Shown piece after piece: positions 44,407-53,045 of a DNA stretch of 64,000 nucleotides (positions within the stretch are counted from its first letter, which is position 1; the number at the start of each line of letters is the position of its first letter). Origin of the DNA: Erythrobacteraceae bacterium CFH 75059. Its GTDB lineage: Bacteria > Pseudomonadota > Alphaproteobacteria > Sphingomonadales > Sphingomonadaceae. Location: the NCBI GenBank assembly GCA_004331795.1, contig SJSR01000001.1, positions 744,001-808,000 of the forward strand, written 5' to 3'. The position numbers and the translations under genes were made by a program. The notes under the pieces are model-generated. The model ran no database searches. It had not been told where the DNA came from and was given only the letters and a program-made list of their open reading frames with translations.

Positions 44407-44712
44407 ATGGCCAAGGTCGTGTTGCTGGCGCTGCTCGCGCTGCTCGCGCTTCGCCTCGTGACCGGGCGCTGGCTATGGCCGCGCCGCGTGAACGGTCCGG
44501 GGCGGCCCCGGTGCTCCGCAGACGAGGCTGCCCTCGCTGCCGCGCGCAGGACGCTCGGGGTCGGCCCCCGCGCCTCACGGGCGCAGATCGTTGACGCCCA
44601 CCGGCGGCTGGTGACGTCGGTCCATCCCGACAGAGGCGGGGAAGGACCGCGCGCGTCCGCGGCCAACGCCGCCCGTGACCTGCTGCTCGCCCGGCCTGAC
44701 GAACACTCCTGA
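44407..44712 (+). CDS. Small membrane-anchored J-domain-like protein
   Basis: A 101-residue protein with one N-terminal helix (VVLLALLALLALRLVTG) and a C-terminal J-like domain. The J-domain HPD motif is present as VTSVHPDRGGEG, preceded by ARRTLGVGPRASRAQIVDAH RRL-type helix II. The layout resembles Tim14-like membrane J proteins that stimulate DnaK. The start directly abuts the mipZ stop. The partner chaperone and role are unknown. Confidence 0.85.
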   Translation: MAKVVLLALLALLALRLVTGRWLWPRRVNGPGRPRCSADEAALAAARRTLGVGPRASRAQIVDAHRRLVTSVHPDRGGEGPRASAANAARDLLLARPDEHS

Positions 44713-44721
44713 GGAGATGGC

Positions 44722-46125
44722 ATGACCCACACGTTCCACCCCACCGTGCTGCGCGAATACGACATCCGGGGCATCATCGACGAGACGCTCGGCGCGCCGG
44801 ACGCGCGCGCCATCGGCCGCACCTTTGCCGCCATGCTGCGCGAGGCCGGCGGTCGCCGGGTCGCCGTCGGCTATGATGGCCGGACCAGCTCGCCCATGCT
44901 GGAACAGGCGCTGGTCGAAGGGCTGACCGCCGGCGGCGTGGATGTGGTGCGGATCGGCCTCGGTGCCACGCCGATGCTGTACTTCGCCGCCGCGTCACTG
45001 GAGGATGTGGATGGCGGCGTCCAGATAACCGGCAGCCACAATCCCGCCAATTACAACGGCTTCAAGATGGTCTTTCAGGGCCGCCCGTTCTTCGGCGCGG
45101 ACATTCAGGAACTGGGCCGCCGGGCCGCGGCGGGCACATGGTCCGATGGGCAGGGAACGGCCACCCGGATCGATGTCATGCCCCGCTACATCGAGGCGCT
45201 CCTCGGCGGGCTCGACGGCGTGGACAACGCGGCGCTTGGCCGTCTCAGGGTCGGCTGGGACGCCGGCAACGGAGCCGCGGGACCGGCGCTCGAGCAGTTG
45301 ACCGCGCGGCTGCCGGGAACGCACCGGCTGCTCTACACCGAGGTCGACGGCACCTTTCCCAACCACCACCCCGACCCGACCGTCGAGGAGAACCTTTCCG
45401 ACCTGCGCGCCCTGGTGCGGGACGAGGGGCTCGACTTCGGCATCGCCTTCGACGGCGACGGCGACCGGATTGGCGCCATCGATGGCGAGGGGCGGGTGAT
45501 CTGGGGCGACCAGTTGCTGATGATCTACGCGCAGGACGTGCTCTCCCGGATGCCGGGCGCCACGGTCATCGCCGACGTCAAGGCCAGCCGCGCCCTGTTC
45601 GACACTGTCGCCGCGCATGGTGGCAAACCGTTGATGTGGAAGACCGGACATTCCCTCATCAAGTCCAAGATGAAGGAGACCGGTTCGCCGCTGGCCGGGG
45701 AAATGAGCGGCCATGTCTTCTTCGCCGACACCTATTACGGGTATGACGATGCGCTTTACGCCGGTGTCCGGCTGATTGCCGCGGCTGCCCGGCTCGGGCG
45801 CAGCGTCACGGAACTGCGTTCGGCGATGCCGCAGATGCTCAACACGCCAGAAATGCGCTTCCAGGTGGACGAGAGCCGGAAATTCGCCGCGATCGACGAG
45901 GTGAAGGCGCGGCTGGCGGGCAGCGGTGCCGACGTGAACGACACCGACGGGGTCCGGGTCAGCACGGCCGACGGCTGGTGGCTGCTGCGCGCCTCGAACA
46001 CGCAGGACGTGCTCGTCGCGCGGGCGGAAAGCGACACGCAGGAGGGGCTGGCGCGTCTCATGGAGCAGATCGACGCGCAGCTGGCGCTGTCGGGTCTGGA
46101 GCGGGGAGAGCAGGCCGGCCACTGA
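44722..46125 (+). CDS. Phosphomannomutase/phosphoglucomutase
   Basis: Interconverts hexose 6- and 1-phosphates (mannose and/or glucose) for exopolysaccharide and LPS precursors. The 467 residues include the N-terminal signature [15 protein letters not shown], phosphoserine loop [18 protein letters not shown], metal loop [17 protein letters not shown], sugar loop [20 protein letters not shown] and phosphate loop [18 protein letters not shown]. It resembles the bifunctional PgmG of sphingan-producing sphingomonads. GAGGAG lies 6 bases before the ATG. A strong terminator follows. Confidence 0.94.
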   Translation: MTHTFHPTVLREYDIRGIIDETLGAPDARAIGRTFAAMLREAGGRRVAVGYDGRTSSPMLEQALVEGLTAGGVDVVRIGLGATPMLYFAAASLEDVDGGVQITGSHNPANYNGFKMVFQGRPFFGADIQELGRRAAAGTWSDGQGTATRIDVMPRYIEALLGGLDGVDNAALGRLRVGWDAGNGAAGPALEQLTARLPGTHRLLYTEVDGTFPNHHPDPTVEENLSDLRALVRDEGLDFGIAFDGDGDRIGAIDGEGRVIWGDQLLMIYAQDVLSRMPGATVIADVKASRALFDTVAAHGGKPLMWKTGHSLIKSKMKETGSPLAGEMSGHVFFADTYYGYDDALYAGVRLIAAAARLGRSVTELRSAMPQMLNTPEMRFQVDESRKFAAIDEVKARLAGSGADVNDTDGVRVSTADGWWLLRASNTQDVLVARAESDTQEGLARLMEQIDAQLALSGLERGEQAGH

Positions 46126-46159
46126 CCGGCAAGGCGCCGGCCGTGCGCCGCACATGTGA

Positions 46160-46187
46160 AAAGGGCCTCCCGCGCGGGAGGCCCTTT
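46160..46187 (+). terminator. Intrinsic terminator between phosphohexomutase and BON genes
   Basis: A perfect 13-bp inverted repeat, AAAGGGCCTCCCG / CGGGAGGCCCTTT, with a 2-base core, 34 bases after the stop. T-rich on both strands, so it probably serves both convergent genes. Confidence 0.9.
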
Positions 46188-46207
46188 CCTTGTGGCGCCG
46201 GCAAAGA

Positions 46208-47221
46208 TCAGGCGGTCGTGCCGCTGCCGGAGCCCGTCGCCTTGTTCGTGGCGTTCGGATCCTTCCGGACGCCCGACGATTCCGTCAGGCCGGTCTGACT
46301 GCTCGACCCCGTGCTGCCATAGGTCTGCTGCGACCCGTAGCTGCTGCTGCCGCTGCCGTAGTCGCGTTCCTTCACCCGCAGGTTGTTCTGCACGTGCTTG
46401 ACGCCGGAGATCCGCTCCGCACAATCCTCGGCGCGGCGCTTTTCCGAGCGGCTGCTGACGGTGCCGTCCAGCGTCACCTCCCCGTCCTGCACCGTGACCT
46501 CGATGTTGCTGGCGTCGAGGGCGTAGTCCTCGGTCAGGTGATCGCAGACATCCTCCAGCACCCGCTGGTCCGAACGCTTGTAGTTGCCCGGCCCGCGGCC
46601 CCGGTGGCCCTCGTCGCGGCGCCGCGCGTCGTCATCCCCGAACCAGCTGGCGATCTTGTCACCGGCCCGCTCGAAGAAGCCCCGGTCATCGTCGCGCCGG
46701 TAATCGTCGCGTCCGCCATAGCTGCGGCTGGAATACCGGTCCTCGGAACGTCCGCGGCCATAGCTGTCCCCGCCGCGGTAATCCGAGCCGTCGTAGCGGT
46801 CGTAGCGGTCGTCACGGCTGTAGCTGTCGTCGCGGAACATGCCGCCGCCAAAGCCTTCGCCGCCGCTGTAGGATCCGCGGCCGAACTCCTGTCCCCGGCT
46901 CTGGTACCCGCGGCCGCTGCTGCCATAGTCGTCATCGCGGGAGAAGGAGCGCGACCGCTCGCCATAGCCGGCATTGCCCTGATAGGGCTGTTCGTAATCG
47001 TCCATGGCGTTGTAGCCGCCGCCCTGCTGGTACCGGTCGCCCGATCCATACTGGCTGCGCGAGGCGCTTCCCTGGCTGTACTGACGCTGCTGGCGGTCGT
47101 CGTAGGACCAGTCCCGCTGCCCGCGCGAGCCGCGCTCGTCATATTGGCGGTCGTCGTCGCTGAACTGCTCCTGTTGCCGGCCGTAACGGTTCCGGTCATT
47201 GTTGCGGTAGCGGTTGTCCAT
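46208..47221 (-). CDS. BON-domain protein with long low-complexity SWFGD-type region
   Basis: A 337-residue protein. Residues 1-200 are Tyr/Arg/Gly/Asp/Ser/Gln-rich low complexity (repeats of RYDR, YGS, GRG, DDY). A short helical element FFERAGDKIASWFGDDDARR follows, then a BON domain near 225-290 (RVLEDVCDHLTEDYALDASN, IEVTVQDGEVTLDGTVSSRS, AERISGVKHVQNNLRV), then a Ser/Gly/Thr-rich tail. No signal peptide is visible. ATG 47221 has AGGAGA about 6 bases upstream; an in-frame ATG further up (MSRRAE) overlaps that site. BON domains bind membranes or ligands; here the function is unknown. Confidence 0.87.
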   Translation of the reverse strand: MDNRYRNNDRNRYGRQQEQFSDDDRQYDERGSRGQRDWSYDDRQQRQYSQGSASRSQYGSGDRYQQGGGYNAMDDYEQPYQGNAGYGERSRSFSRDDDYGSSGRGYQSRGQEFGRGSYSGGEGFGGGMFRDDSYSRDDRYDRYDGSDYRGGDSYGRGRSEDRYSSRSYGGRDDYRRDDDRGFFERAGDKIASWFGDDDARRRDEGHRGRGPGNYKRSDQRVLEDVCDHLTEDYALDASNIEVTVQDGEVTLDGTVSSRSEKRRAEDCAERISGVKHVQNNLRVKERDYGSGSSSYGSQQTYGSTGSSSQTGLTESSGVRKDPNATNKATGSGSGTTA

Positions 47222-47415
47222 CTCTGCTCTCCTGCTCATCACGTTCATCGGTGCCTGCGGTCGTCCGAGCGCCGGCCCTTGCAAGGTGAACCGCCGGAGA
47301 ATGCGCGGGTTTCTCGAACCGGCGCGCGCGCTCGTCGCTTCATCGCACGGCCTTCGGAACGTGTGCGCGCGGCGCGCCTTGACAGCAGCCGCCAAAGCCG
47401 TGTCGGGCGAGGTGC

Positions 47416-49887
47416 ATGGTCGAACCCCCCCCATCCGCAGAGGCCGCACTGCCGCCGCGCATCGCCGACTGGTTCGCACGGCGCGGCTGGCGCGTGCGCC
47501 GTCACCAGCGCGACATGGTCGCGGCGGCCGCTTCCGGCCGGCACGCCCTGCTGGTGGCGGATACGGGCGCGGGCAAGACGCTTGCCGGTTTCCTGCCGAC
47601 GCTCGTCGACTTCTGCCGGGATGACGGCGCGGCAGAGGCAGACAGGCTTCACACCCTGTATGTCTCGCCGTTGAAGGCGCTGGCGGTCGATGTGCAGCGC
47701 AACCTGATGACCCCCGTCGCAGAGATGGGGCTGCCGCTGCGGGTCGAGACGCGCAGCGGCGACACGCCGTCCGACCGCAAGCGGCGTCAGCGCGAGCGGC
47801 CGCCTCACGTCCTGCTCACCACGCCCGAGAGTCTGTCTCTGCTGCTGTCCTACCCGGACAGTGCGACGCTGTTCGCAAGCCTGCGCCGCGTCGTGGTCGA
47901 CGAGATCCACGCCTTCGCCAGCAGCAAGCGCGGCGACCTGCTTGCCCTCGCGCTCGCCCGGCTCCAGACGCTGGCCCCCGGGCTGCAGCGGGTCGGGCTG
48001 TCGGCGACGGTCGACGATCCCGAGCTGTATCGCGGCTGGCTCGCTCCGTGGGGGGATGTGGACAGCGTGGCGCTCGTCGAGGGCGAGCCGGGCGCGCAGC
48101 CCGAGGTCGACATCCTGCTTCCCGAGGAGGCGCGGGTGCCGTGGGGCGGGCACGCGGCAATCTGGGCCATCCCGCAGGTCTACGACGCCATCCGTCGGCA
48201 CCGCACGACTCTCGTCTTCACCAACACCCGCTTCCTCGCCGAGTATGTCTTCCAGCATCTGTGGGACGCCAACGACGACAATCTGCCCATCGGCATCCAC
48301 CACGGGTCGCTCTCGACCGAGGCGCGCCGCAAGGTGGAGGGCGCGATGGCGCGCGGCGAGTTGCGGGCGCTCGTGGCGACGGCCTCGCTCGACCTCGGCG
48401 TGGACTGGGGCGACATCGACCTCGTTATCCAGATGGGCGCGCCGAAGGGCTCCTCGCGCCTGCTCCAGCGGATCGGGCGTGCCAATCACCGCCTTGACCA
48501 GCCCAGCCGCGCCCTCATCGTGCCCGGCAACCGCTTCGAGTTCCTGGAGGCGACGGCGGCCCGCGATGCCATTGCCGAGGGCAAGCGGGACGGCGAGCCG
48601 TTTCGCCCCGGAAGCCTCGACGTGCTGGCGCAGCACGTCATGGCCATGGCCTGCGCCGGTCCGTTCGCCGAGACGGCTTTGCTCGAGGAAGTGCGCTCGT
48701 GCCTTGCCTATGCCTGGATTGACGCCGCGACGCTCGGTCGCGTGCTCGAGTTCGTCGCCACCGGCGGATACGCCCTGCGGGTCTATGACCGGTTCCAGCG
48801 CATCATCCGCCTGCCCGACGGCACCTGGCGCCTGCGGCATCCTGACCTCGCCGCGCGCCACCGCCTCAACGCCGGCATCATCATCGACAGCGAGCTGCTC
48901 ACCGTGCGGTTCCGCAACGGACGCCAGCTCGGCCGCGTCGAGGAGCGGTTCGCAGCGGCTCTGTCGCCGGGCGACACCTTCTCCTTCGCCGGGACGAGCC
49001 TCGAGGTCGAACAGGTGCGGGACATGGAGGTGGTGGTGCGCGCCTCCAGCAAGGCGGCGATGATTCCCTCCTATGGCGGCACCAGGATGGCCCTGACCAC
49101 CCATCTCGCCGACCGGGTGCGGGAGCTGCTGGCCGACCGCGCCGGATGGGCGCGTTTCCCGGACGACGTGCGCGAATGGCTGGAAGTGCAGGACTGGCGC
49201 AGCGCCCTGCCGGAACCGGGCACCCTGCTCGTGGAGACGTTTCCGCGCGCGGGGCGGCACTACGCCGTGTTCTACACCTTCATCGGCTGGAACGCGAACC
49301 AGTCACTCGGCATGCTGGTGACGAAGCGGATGCAGGACCGTGGCCTGCATCCGCTCGGCTTCAACGCCAACGACTACAGCCTCGCCGTGTGGAGCCTGAA
49401 GCCTGTTGCCGATCCGGCCCCGCTGCTGTCGCCGGACATCCTGACCGACGAGTTCGTCGCCTGGGTGCAGGATTCCCACCTCCTGCGCCGTGCCTTCCGC
49501 GAGGTCGCGGTGATCGCCGGCCTGGTCGAGCGGCAGCAGCCGGGCCGGCGCAAGAGCGGCAAGCAGGTGACCTTCTCCACCGACCTCATCTACGATGTTC
49601 TGCGCCGCTACGAGCCGGACCATCTGCTGCTCGAAGCGGCCTGGGCTGACGCGCGCACGATGATGACCGATGTGGGACGTCTCGCCGACCTTCTCGACGT
49701 CGCCGCAACGCAGCTGCGGCACGTGCCGCTCGAGCGGGTCAGCCCGCTGGCCGTGCCGGTGCTGGTCATCGTCGGCCGGGAGAACACGGCGTCCGCGGAC
49801 ACGGACGATGCCTTGCTGGTCGAGGTGGAGGGGCTGGCGGCCGAGGCGATGCGGGTCGACCTGCCGATCGAGACCGAGGAAGGCTGA
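47416..49887 (+). CDS. Lhr-like DEXH helicase (ligase-associated DNA-repair type)
   Basis: An 823-residue superfamily 2 helicase of the Lhr-core/ligase-associated group. Motif I is VADTGAGKTLAG (Lys54), motif Ia YVSPLKALAVDVQRNL, motif II VVVDEIHAF (DEIH, Asp162), motif III GLSATV, then TTLVFTNTRFLAEYVFQ, motif V ALVATASLDLGVDWGDIDLV and motif VI LLQRIGRANHRL. The C-terminal 350 residues are the Lhr winged-helix/beta domain. GAGGTGC precedes the ATG. The usual partners (ATP-dependent ligase, MBL-fold exonuclease, metallophosphoesterase) are not adjacent. Confidence 0.92.
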   Translation: MVEPPPSAEAALPPRIADWFARRGWRVRRHQRDMVAAAASGRHALLVADTGAGKTLAGFLPTLVDFCRDDGAAEADRLHTLYVSPLKALAVDVQRNLMTPVAEMGLPLRVETRSGDTPSDRKRRQRERPPHVLLTTPESLSLLLSYPDSATLFASLRRVVVDEIHAFASSKRGDLLALALARLQTLAPGLQRVGLSATVDDPELYRGWLAPWGDVDSVALVEGEPGAQPEVDILLPEEARVPWGGHAAIWAIPQVYDAIRRHRTTLVFTNTRFLAEYVFQHLWDANDDNLPIGIHHGSLSTEARRKVEGAMARGELRALVATASLDLGVDWGDIDLVIQMGAPKGSSRLLQRIGRANHRLDQPSRALIVPGNRFEFLEATAARDAIAEGKRDGEPFRPGSLDVLAQHVMAMACAGPFAETALLEEVRSCLAYAWIDAATLGRVLEFVATGGYALRVYDRFQRIIRLPDGTWRLRHPDLAARHRLNAGIIIDSELLTVRFRNGRQLGRVEERFAAALSPGDTFSFAGTSLEVEQVRDMEVVVRASSKAAMIPSYGGTRMALTTHLADRVRELLADRAGWARFPDDVREWLEVQDWRSALPEPGTLLVETFPRAGRHYAVFYTFIGWNANQSLGMLVTKRMQDRGLHPLGFNANDYSLAVWSLKPVADPAPLLSPDILTDEFVAWVQDSHLLRRAFREVAVIAGLVERQQPGRRKSGKQVTFSTDLIYDVLRRYEPDHLLLEAAWADARTMMTDVGRLADLLDVAATQLRHVPLERVSPLAVPVLVIVGRENTASADTDDALLVEVEGLAAEAMRVDLPIETEEG

Positions 49888-49930
49888 ACCGCCGGACGGT
49901 CGCCGCGCCTTTCAACCCGCCGGTCACGAA

Positions 49931-49956
49931 AAAGGGGCGGATCACTCCGCCCCTTT
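49931..49956. terminator. Bidirectional intrinsic terminator between helicase and exbD
   Basis: Inverted repeat AAAGGGGCGGA / TCCGCCCCTTT with loop TCAC, between two convergent genes. The right arm ends in TTT and on the minus strand the stem is followed by TTTTT, so it can end transcripts in both directions. Confidence 0.9.
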
Positions 49957-49997
49957 GGTCCAGATCAGGAGTTCATGCCCGCTCCGGGCAGCACGGG

Positions 49998-50432
49998 TCA
50001 GGTGCCGAACGTGCGGTACTGTTCGTTGCCGACGAAGCCGAACTTGGTCACGCCCGACGCCTTGATGATGTCGAGAACCCGCAGGCTGCGGTCATAGCTC
50101 GCCCCGCCGACCGGTTCGAACTGAAGCTCCGGCTCCGGCTGAATGCCGCGTGTGGCTTCCAGGTTGCGGACCAGCTCCCCGTCGCTGATCGGCGTGCCGT
50201 TCCACAGCACCTGATCCTGCTCGTCGATGACGATCTTGTTGCGGATCGGATCGATCTGATCCGCCGGCGGCGGGTTCGGGTTCGGCACGGGCAGGTCGAT
50301 GTCGACCGAATGGGTCGCCACCGGAATGGTGATGATGAACATGATGAGGAGCACGAGCATGACGTCGATCAGCGGCGTCGTGTTCATGTCCATCATCGGA
50401 TTGCCGTCGTCGCGGCCACCGGACATTGCCAT
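49998..50432 (-). CDS. exbD: Biopolymer transport protein ExbD
   Basis: Proton-channel component of the TonB motor, 144 residues. After a short cytoplasmic end there is one helix with the essential Asp: MNTTPLIDVMLVLLIMFIIT. The periplasmic domain has VPNPNPPPADQIDPIRNKIV, VLWNGTPISDGELVRNL and LDIIKASGVTKFGFVGNEQY. It follows the second exbD by 31 bases and ends near the terminator. Confidence 0.95.
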   Translation of the reverse strand: MAMSGGRDDGNPMMDMNTTPLIDVMLVLLIMFIITIPVATHSVDIDLPVPNPNPPPADQIDPIRNKIVIDEQDQVLWNGTPISDGELVRNLEATRGIQPEPELQFEPVGGASYDRSLRVLDIIKASGVTKFGFVGNEQYRTFGT

Positions 50433-50463
50433 GGTGAGGGTGCTCCTGTGTTCTGGCCCCGGC

Positions 50464-50997
50464 TCAGGCGTTGGGGTCGACGGGGTTCGAGATGAAGCCG
50501 ACCGTCGGATAGCCTGCCGACTGGACGTTGAAGATCGCGCCGGCGATGCAGCGCCACGGTGCGTTGACGTCGCCGCGGATGTGCACCTGCGGGATCGCGT
50601 CCGGGTTCTGGATGATCGCCTCCGGGCCGCCCGCGGCCTGGACGATGCGGTCGAGCCGGTCGAAGGCGCGTTCGTACAGTTCTTCGGACGTCACCGGCGT
50701 GATGTTGTTGAAGTAGACCCGGCACTCGCCGCTGCGCGAGGCGCCGGTGAAGCCCGGCTCGCCGGCACTGCGCCCGGCCTCGTCGGTGGTGCTGACGGTC
50801 AGCAGCAGGTTCTCCACCTTGTCCTGCGATTCCTGCGTCTCCAGCACGGGGATCCGCAGCTGTTCGATCGTCTGGATCGCGACCGGAACCGCGATCAGGA
50901 AGATAATGAGGAGCACCAGCATCACGTCCACAAGCGGCGTGGTGTTGATGTCGGACATCGGCGTTTCGCCGCCGTCGCCTCCCATCGAGATTGCCAT
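50464..50997 (-). CDS. exbD: Second ExbD, longer and with two periplasmic cysteines
   Basis: A 177-residue ExbD paralogue. The membrane helix with the proton-carrying Asp is DINTTPLVDVMLVLLIIFLI. The periplasmic domain is about 35 residues longer than in its neighbour and contains two cysteines, in SGECRVYFNNITPV and PWRCIAGAIFNVQ, that could form a disulfide. Other family segments are PQVHIRGDVNAPW and YPTVGFISNPVD. Two different ExbDs in a TonB operon are common in sphingomonads and xanthomonads. Confidence 0.93.
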   Translation of the reverse strand: MAISMGGDGGETPMSDINTTPLVDVMLVLLIIFLIAVPVAIQTIEQLRIPVLETQESQDKVENLLLTVSTTDEAGRSAGEPGFTGASRSGECRVYFNNITPVTSEELYERAFDRLDRIVQAAGGPEAIIQNPDAIPQVHIRGDVNAPWRCIAGAIFNVQSAGYPTVGFISNPVDPNA

Positions 50998-51097
50998 CAG
51001 GTCGTCCTATTCAGATGAATGCTGCTGATCATGCGGACCGGAGGGTGGCCGGGCGATGAACCGGACGGTCGCGTCCGCCACCTCCCGGCCTCACCGC

Positions 51098-51979
51098 TCA
51101 GCGCTTGGGCGGCGTGTTGGTGGTCGAGGTCATCCCCGCCGTGGCGCCCCCAGCCGCACCCGCGGTGGTCGACCCCGCGGCCGCCGCCGAGCCGGCCGGA
51201 GCCGGGCGGCCGCTGACGGGAGCCGTCGCGGGCTTGGTGGTGGCGCCCGCCTTGGCGGCGGCCGGGGCCGCGGCCACGGCCGGCTTCACCGCACCGTTCG
51301 AGGTGATGTTCGCCATCAGGTCGTTGGAGAAGCCGCTGAGCATGGCCTGGATCCGCTTGTTGCGGCTCTGCAGCCAGTTGTAGGCGAGCACCGCCGGCAC
51401 CGCCACGAACAGGCCGATGGCGGTCATGATGAGCGCCTCGCCCACCGGACCGGCGACGCGGTCGATGGAGGCGCTGCCGGCGAGGCCGATGTTGATCAGC
51501 GCGCGGTAGATCCCGATCACCGTGCCCAGCAGCCCGATGAACGGCGCGGTCGCACCGACCGAGGCGAGGAACGGCAGCCCCTGCGACAGCTTGGCCATGA
51601 TCGAGGACTCCGACCGCACCATGGACCCGTGCAGCCAGTCATGGGCCTCGACGTCGTCGGTCATCTTGCCGTGGTCCTTCTTCGCCGCGATCGCGTCGTC
51701 GGCAAGCTGGCGCCAAGCGCTGTTGTCCTCGAGCTTGCGGGCGCCCTCTTCCAGGGAGCTGGCACGCCAGAAGTTGCCGCGGACGTCGTTGTACTGCCGC
51801 ATGACCTTGTTCTGCTCGAGCAGCTTGGTGATGAGGATGTAGAACGAACCGACGGACATGATCACCAGCACGCCGAAGATGAACCAGGCGATGGCGCCGC
51901 CCTGTTCCATGGCCTCCCAGAAGCCGAACTGGTTGACCGGCGCATCCGTCGCGGCCGCTGCGATGAGGTTCCAAACCAT
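51098..51979 (-). CDS. exbB: Biopolymer transport protein ExbB (MotA/TolQ/ExbB family)
   Basis: Pentameric scaffold of the TonB energy-transducing motor, 293 residues with three helices (AIAWFIFGVLVIMSVGSFYI near 29-48; then two in the C-terminal half). The conserved core is LASVGATAPFIGLLGTVIGI and VGEALIMTAIGLFVAVPAVL. The cytoplasmic loop lies between the first two helices. The last 60 residues are an Ala/Thr/Pro/Gly tail. ATG 51979 (MVWNLIAAA) has AAGGA 7 bases upstream. It lies between tonB and the exbD genes. Confidence 0.94.
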   Translation of the reverse strand: MVWNLIAAAATDAPVNQFGFWEAMEQGGAIAWFIFGVLVIMSVGSFYILITKLLEQNKVMRQYNDVRGNFWRASSLEEGARKLEDNSAWRQLADDAIAAKKDHGKMTDDVEAHDWLHGSMVRSESSIMAKLSQGLPFLASVGATAPFIGLLGTVIGIYRALINIGLAGSASIDRVAGPVGEALIMTAIGLFVAVPAVLAYNWLQSRNKRIQAMLSGFSNDLMANITSNGAVKPAVAAAPAAAKAGATTKPATAPVSGRPAPAGSAAAAGSTTAGAAGGATAGMTSTTNTPPKR

Positions 51980-52033
51980 TGCGAAATCCTTTTCTTGAAC
52001 GTGCAGACCCGCTTTCGCGGTCAAGTGGAACGA

Positions 52034-52732
52034 TTAGTTGATCTGGTAGACGATGGTGGTGGTGTAGCGCCCCTCGGTCGGGTTTCCGTCGCGGTCGAGT
52101 GCCGGGTTGAAGCGGGCATACTGTTCCATCCCGCGGCAGGCCGCCTGGTCGAGAATGCTTGACCCGCTCGAGCTGGTGACCTGGCAGTTGGCGGCCCGGC
52201 CCTGCGGCGTGACGGTGACGGTCACACCGACGCGTCCCTGCGTGCCTTCGTTGAGCGCCCGGCTGGGATAGTTGTCCTGAATGCGACGCGCCCATCCCGA
52301 CTGGCCCTGCGGCGTGGCCGGACGCGCCTGTGACGGAGCTGGCGGCGGAGGCGGCGGGGGTGGGGGCGGCGGCGGCGCCGGCGCCGGTCCGGGAGGGGCC
52401 GGCGGCGGAATGAAGACTGCGGGCGGAGCCGGAGGCGGAATCGTGGTGGTCGTGCGGATGTCCGGCGGACGGGTCGACACGTTGATCGGCGGCGGCACGG
52501 CCACCGGCGGCGGCGGAGCGGCCGGGATGTTTTCCGGCGGCGGTGGCGGCGGTTCCTCCGGCGGCGGCGGCGGTTCGGTCACGTCCACCGTGGTCACCCG
52601 CTCGATCGCCTTGGTCACGGCCTGATAGGCCAGACCGGTGACGAGCACGTAACCGACGCCGAGGTGAACAAGCACAACAATGATGATCGCAATGATGCGA
52701 TTGGAACTCATCTGTTGGTCGGCATAGGCCAT
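52034..52732 (-). CDS. tonB: Energy transducer TonB
   Basis: Links the inner-membrane motor to outer-membrane TonB-dependent receptors. Residues 12-32 are the N-terminal anchor (RIIAIIIVVLVHLGVGYVLV) with the functional His. A proline-rich spacer spans about residues 53-140, with runs of 5, 6 and 12 Pro. The C-terminal TonB domain has RALNEGTQGRVGVTVTVTPQ, SSGSSILDQAA and ARFNPALDRDGNPTEGRYTT. First gene of tonB-exbB-exbD-exbD, with a strong promoter about 80 bases upstream. Confidence 0.95.
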   Translation of the reverse strand: MAYADQQMSSNRIIAIIIVVLVHLGVGYVLVTGLAYQAVTKAIERVTTVDVTEPPPPPEEPPPPPPENIPAAPPPPVAVPPPINVSTRPPDIRTTTTIPPPAPPAVFIPPPAPPGPAPAPPPPPPPPPPPPAPSQARPATPQGQSGWARRIQDNYPSRALNEGTQGRVGVTVTVTPQGRAANCQVTSSSGSSILDQAACRGMEQYARFNPALDRDGNPTEGRYTTTIVYQIN

Positions 52733-53045
52733 TCGGTCGCATCACTCCGTCAAGAGGCCGGCCGGGCCAGCCTTCGTTGATCACACCGCCGGATGTCGAT
52801 CATCCTGCGATTGCATTATCCATCAGCTTTCCCGAAATTCCAACAGGAGAAGCAACGAAGCAGCTCGGTTGTTCCGCATCGGACCAACCCCCGCCGCGGG
52901 TGCCGGATGGGATCCGCGCCCGCCGTCGCTGCCTTAGCGGGCGCGGTTTGGCAGCGCAAACGCTAAAGAGGTTCAAGCCCGGTTCACGCACCGGCCGCTC
53001 CACTGGAGACGGGAGCATGTTCACCGGGCAAGGGGTGAACGCAGC
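52733..53045. other. Divergent gene-free stretch before tonB and the exported protein gene
   Basis: This 313-base gap contains the minus-strand tonB promoter (52815-52843). The remainder is lower in GC than the genes around it in the 52800-52870 part. I see no credible small gene. A possible promoter for the plus-strand gene was not found. No clear Fur box is present. Confidence 0.65.
52815..52843 (-). promoter_or_regulatory. Sigma70-like promoter of the tonB operon
   Basis: On the minus strand, TTGGAA (52843-52838) and GATAAT (52820-52815) are separated by 17 bases, close to the sigma70 consensus. Transcription would start near 52808, leaving a leader of roughly 75 bases before the tonB ATG at 52732. 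The sequence is AT-rich relative to its surroundings. Confidence 0.75.

Noticed and set aside
47379-47400. TTGACA as -35 of the helicase promoter
   Set aside because: No -10-like sequence 16-18 bases downstream.
52320-52600. GGCGGC-rich tract as a DNA repeat element
   Set aside because: It encodes the proline-rich spacer of TonB and is explained by that.
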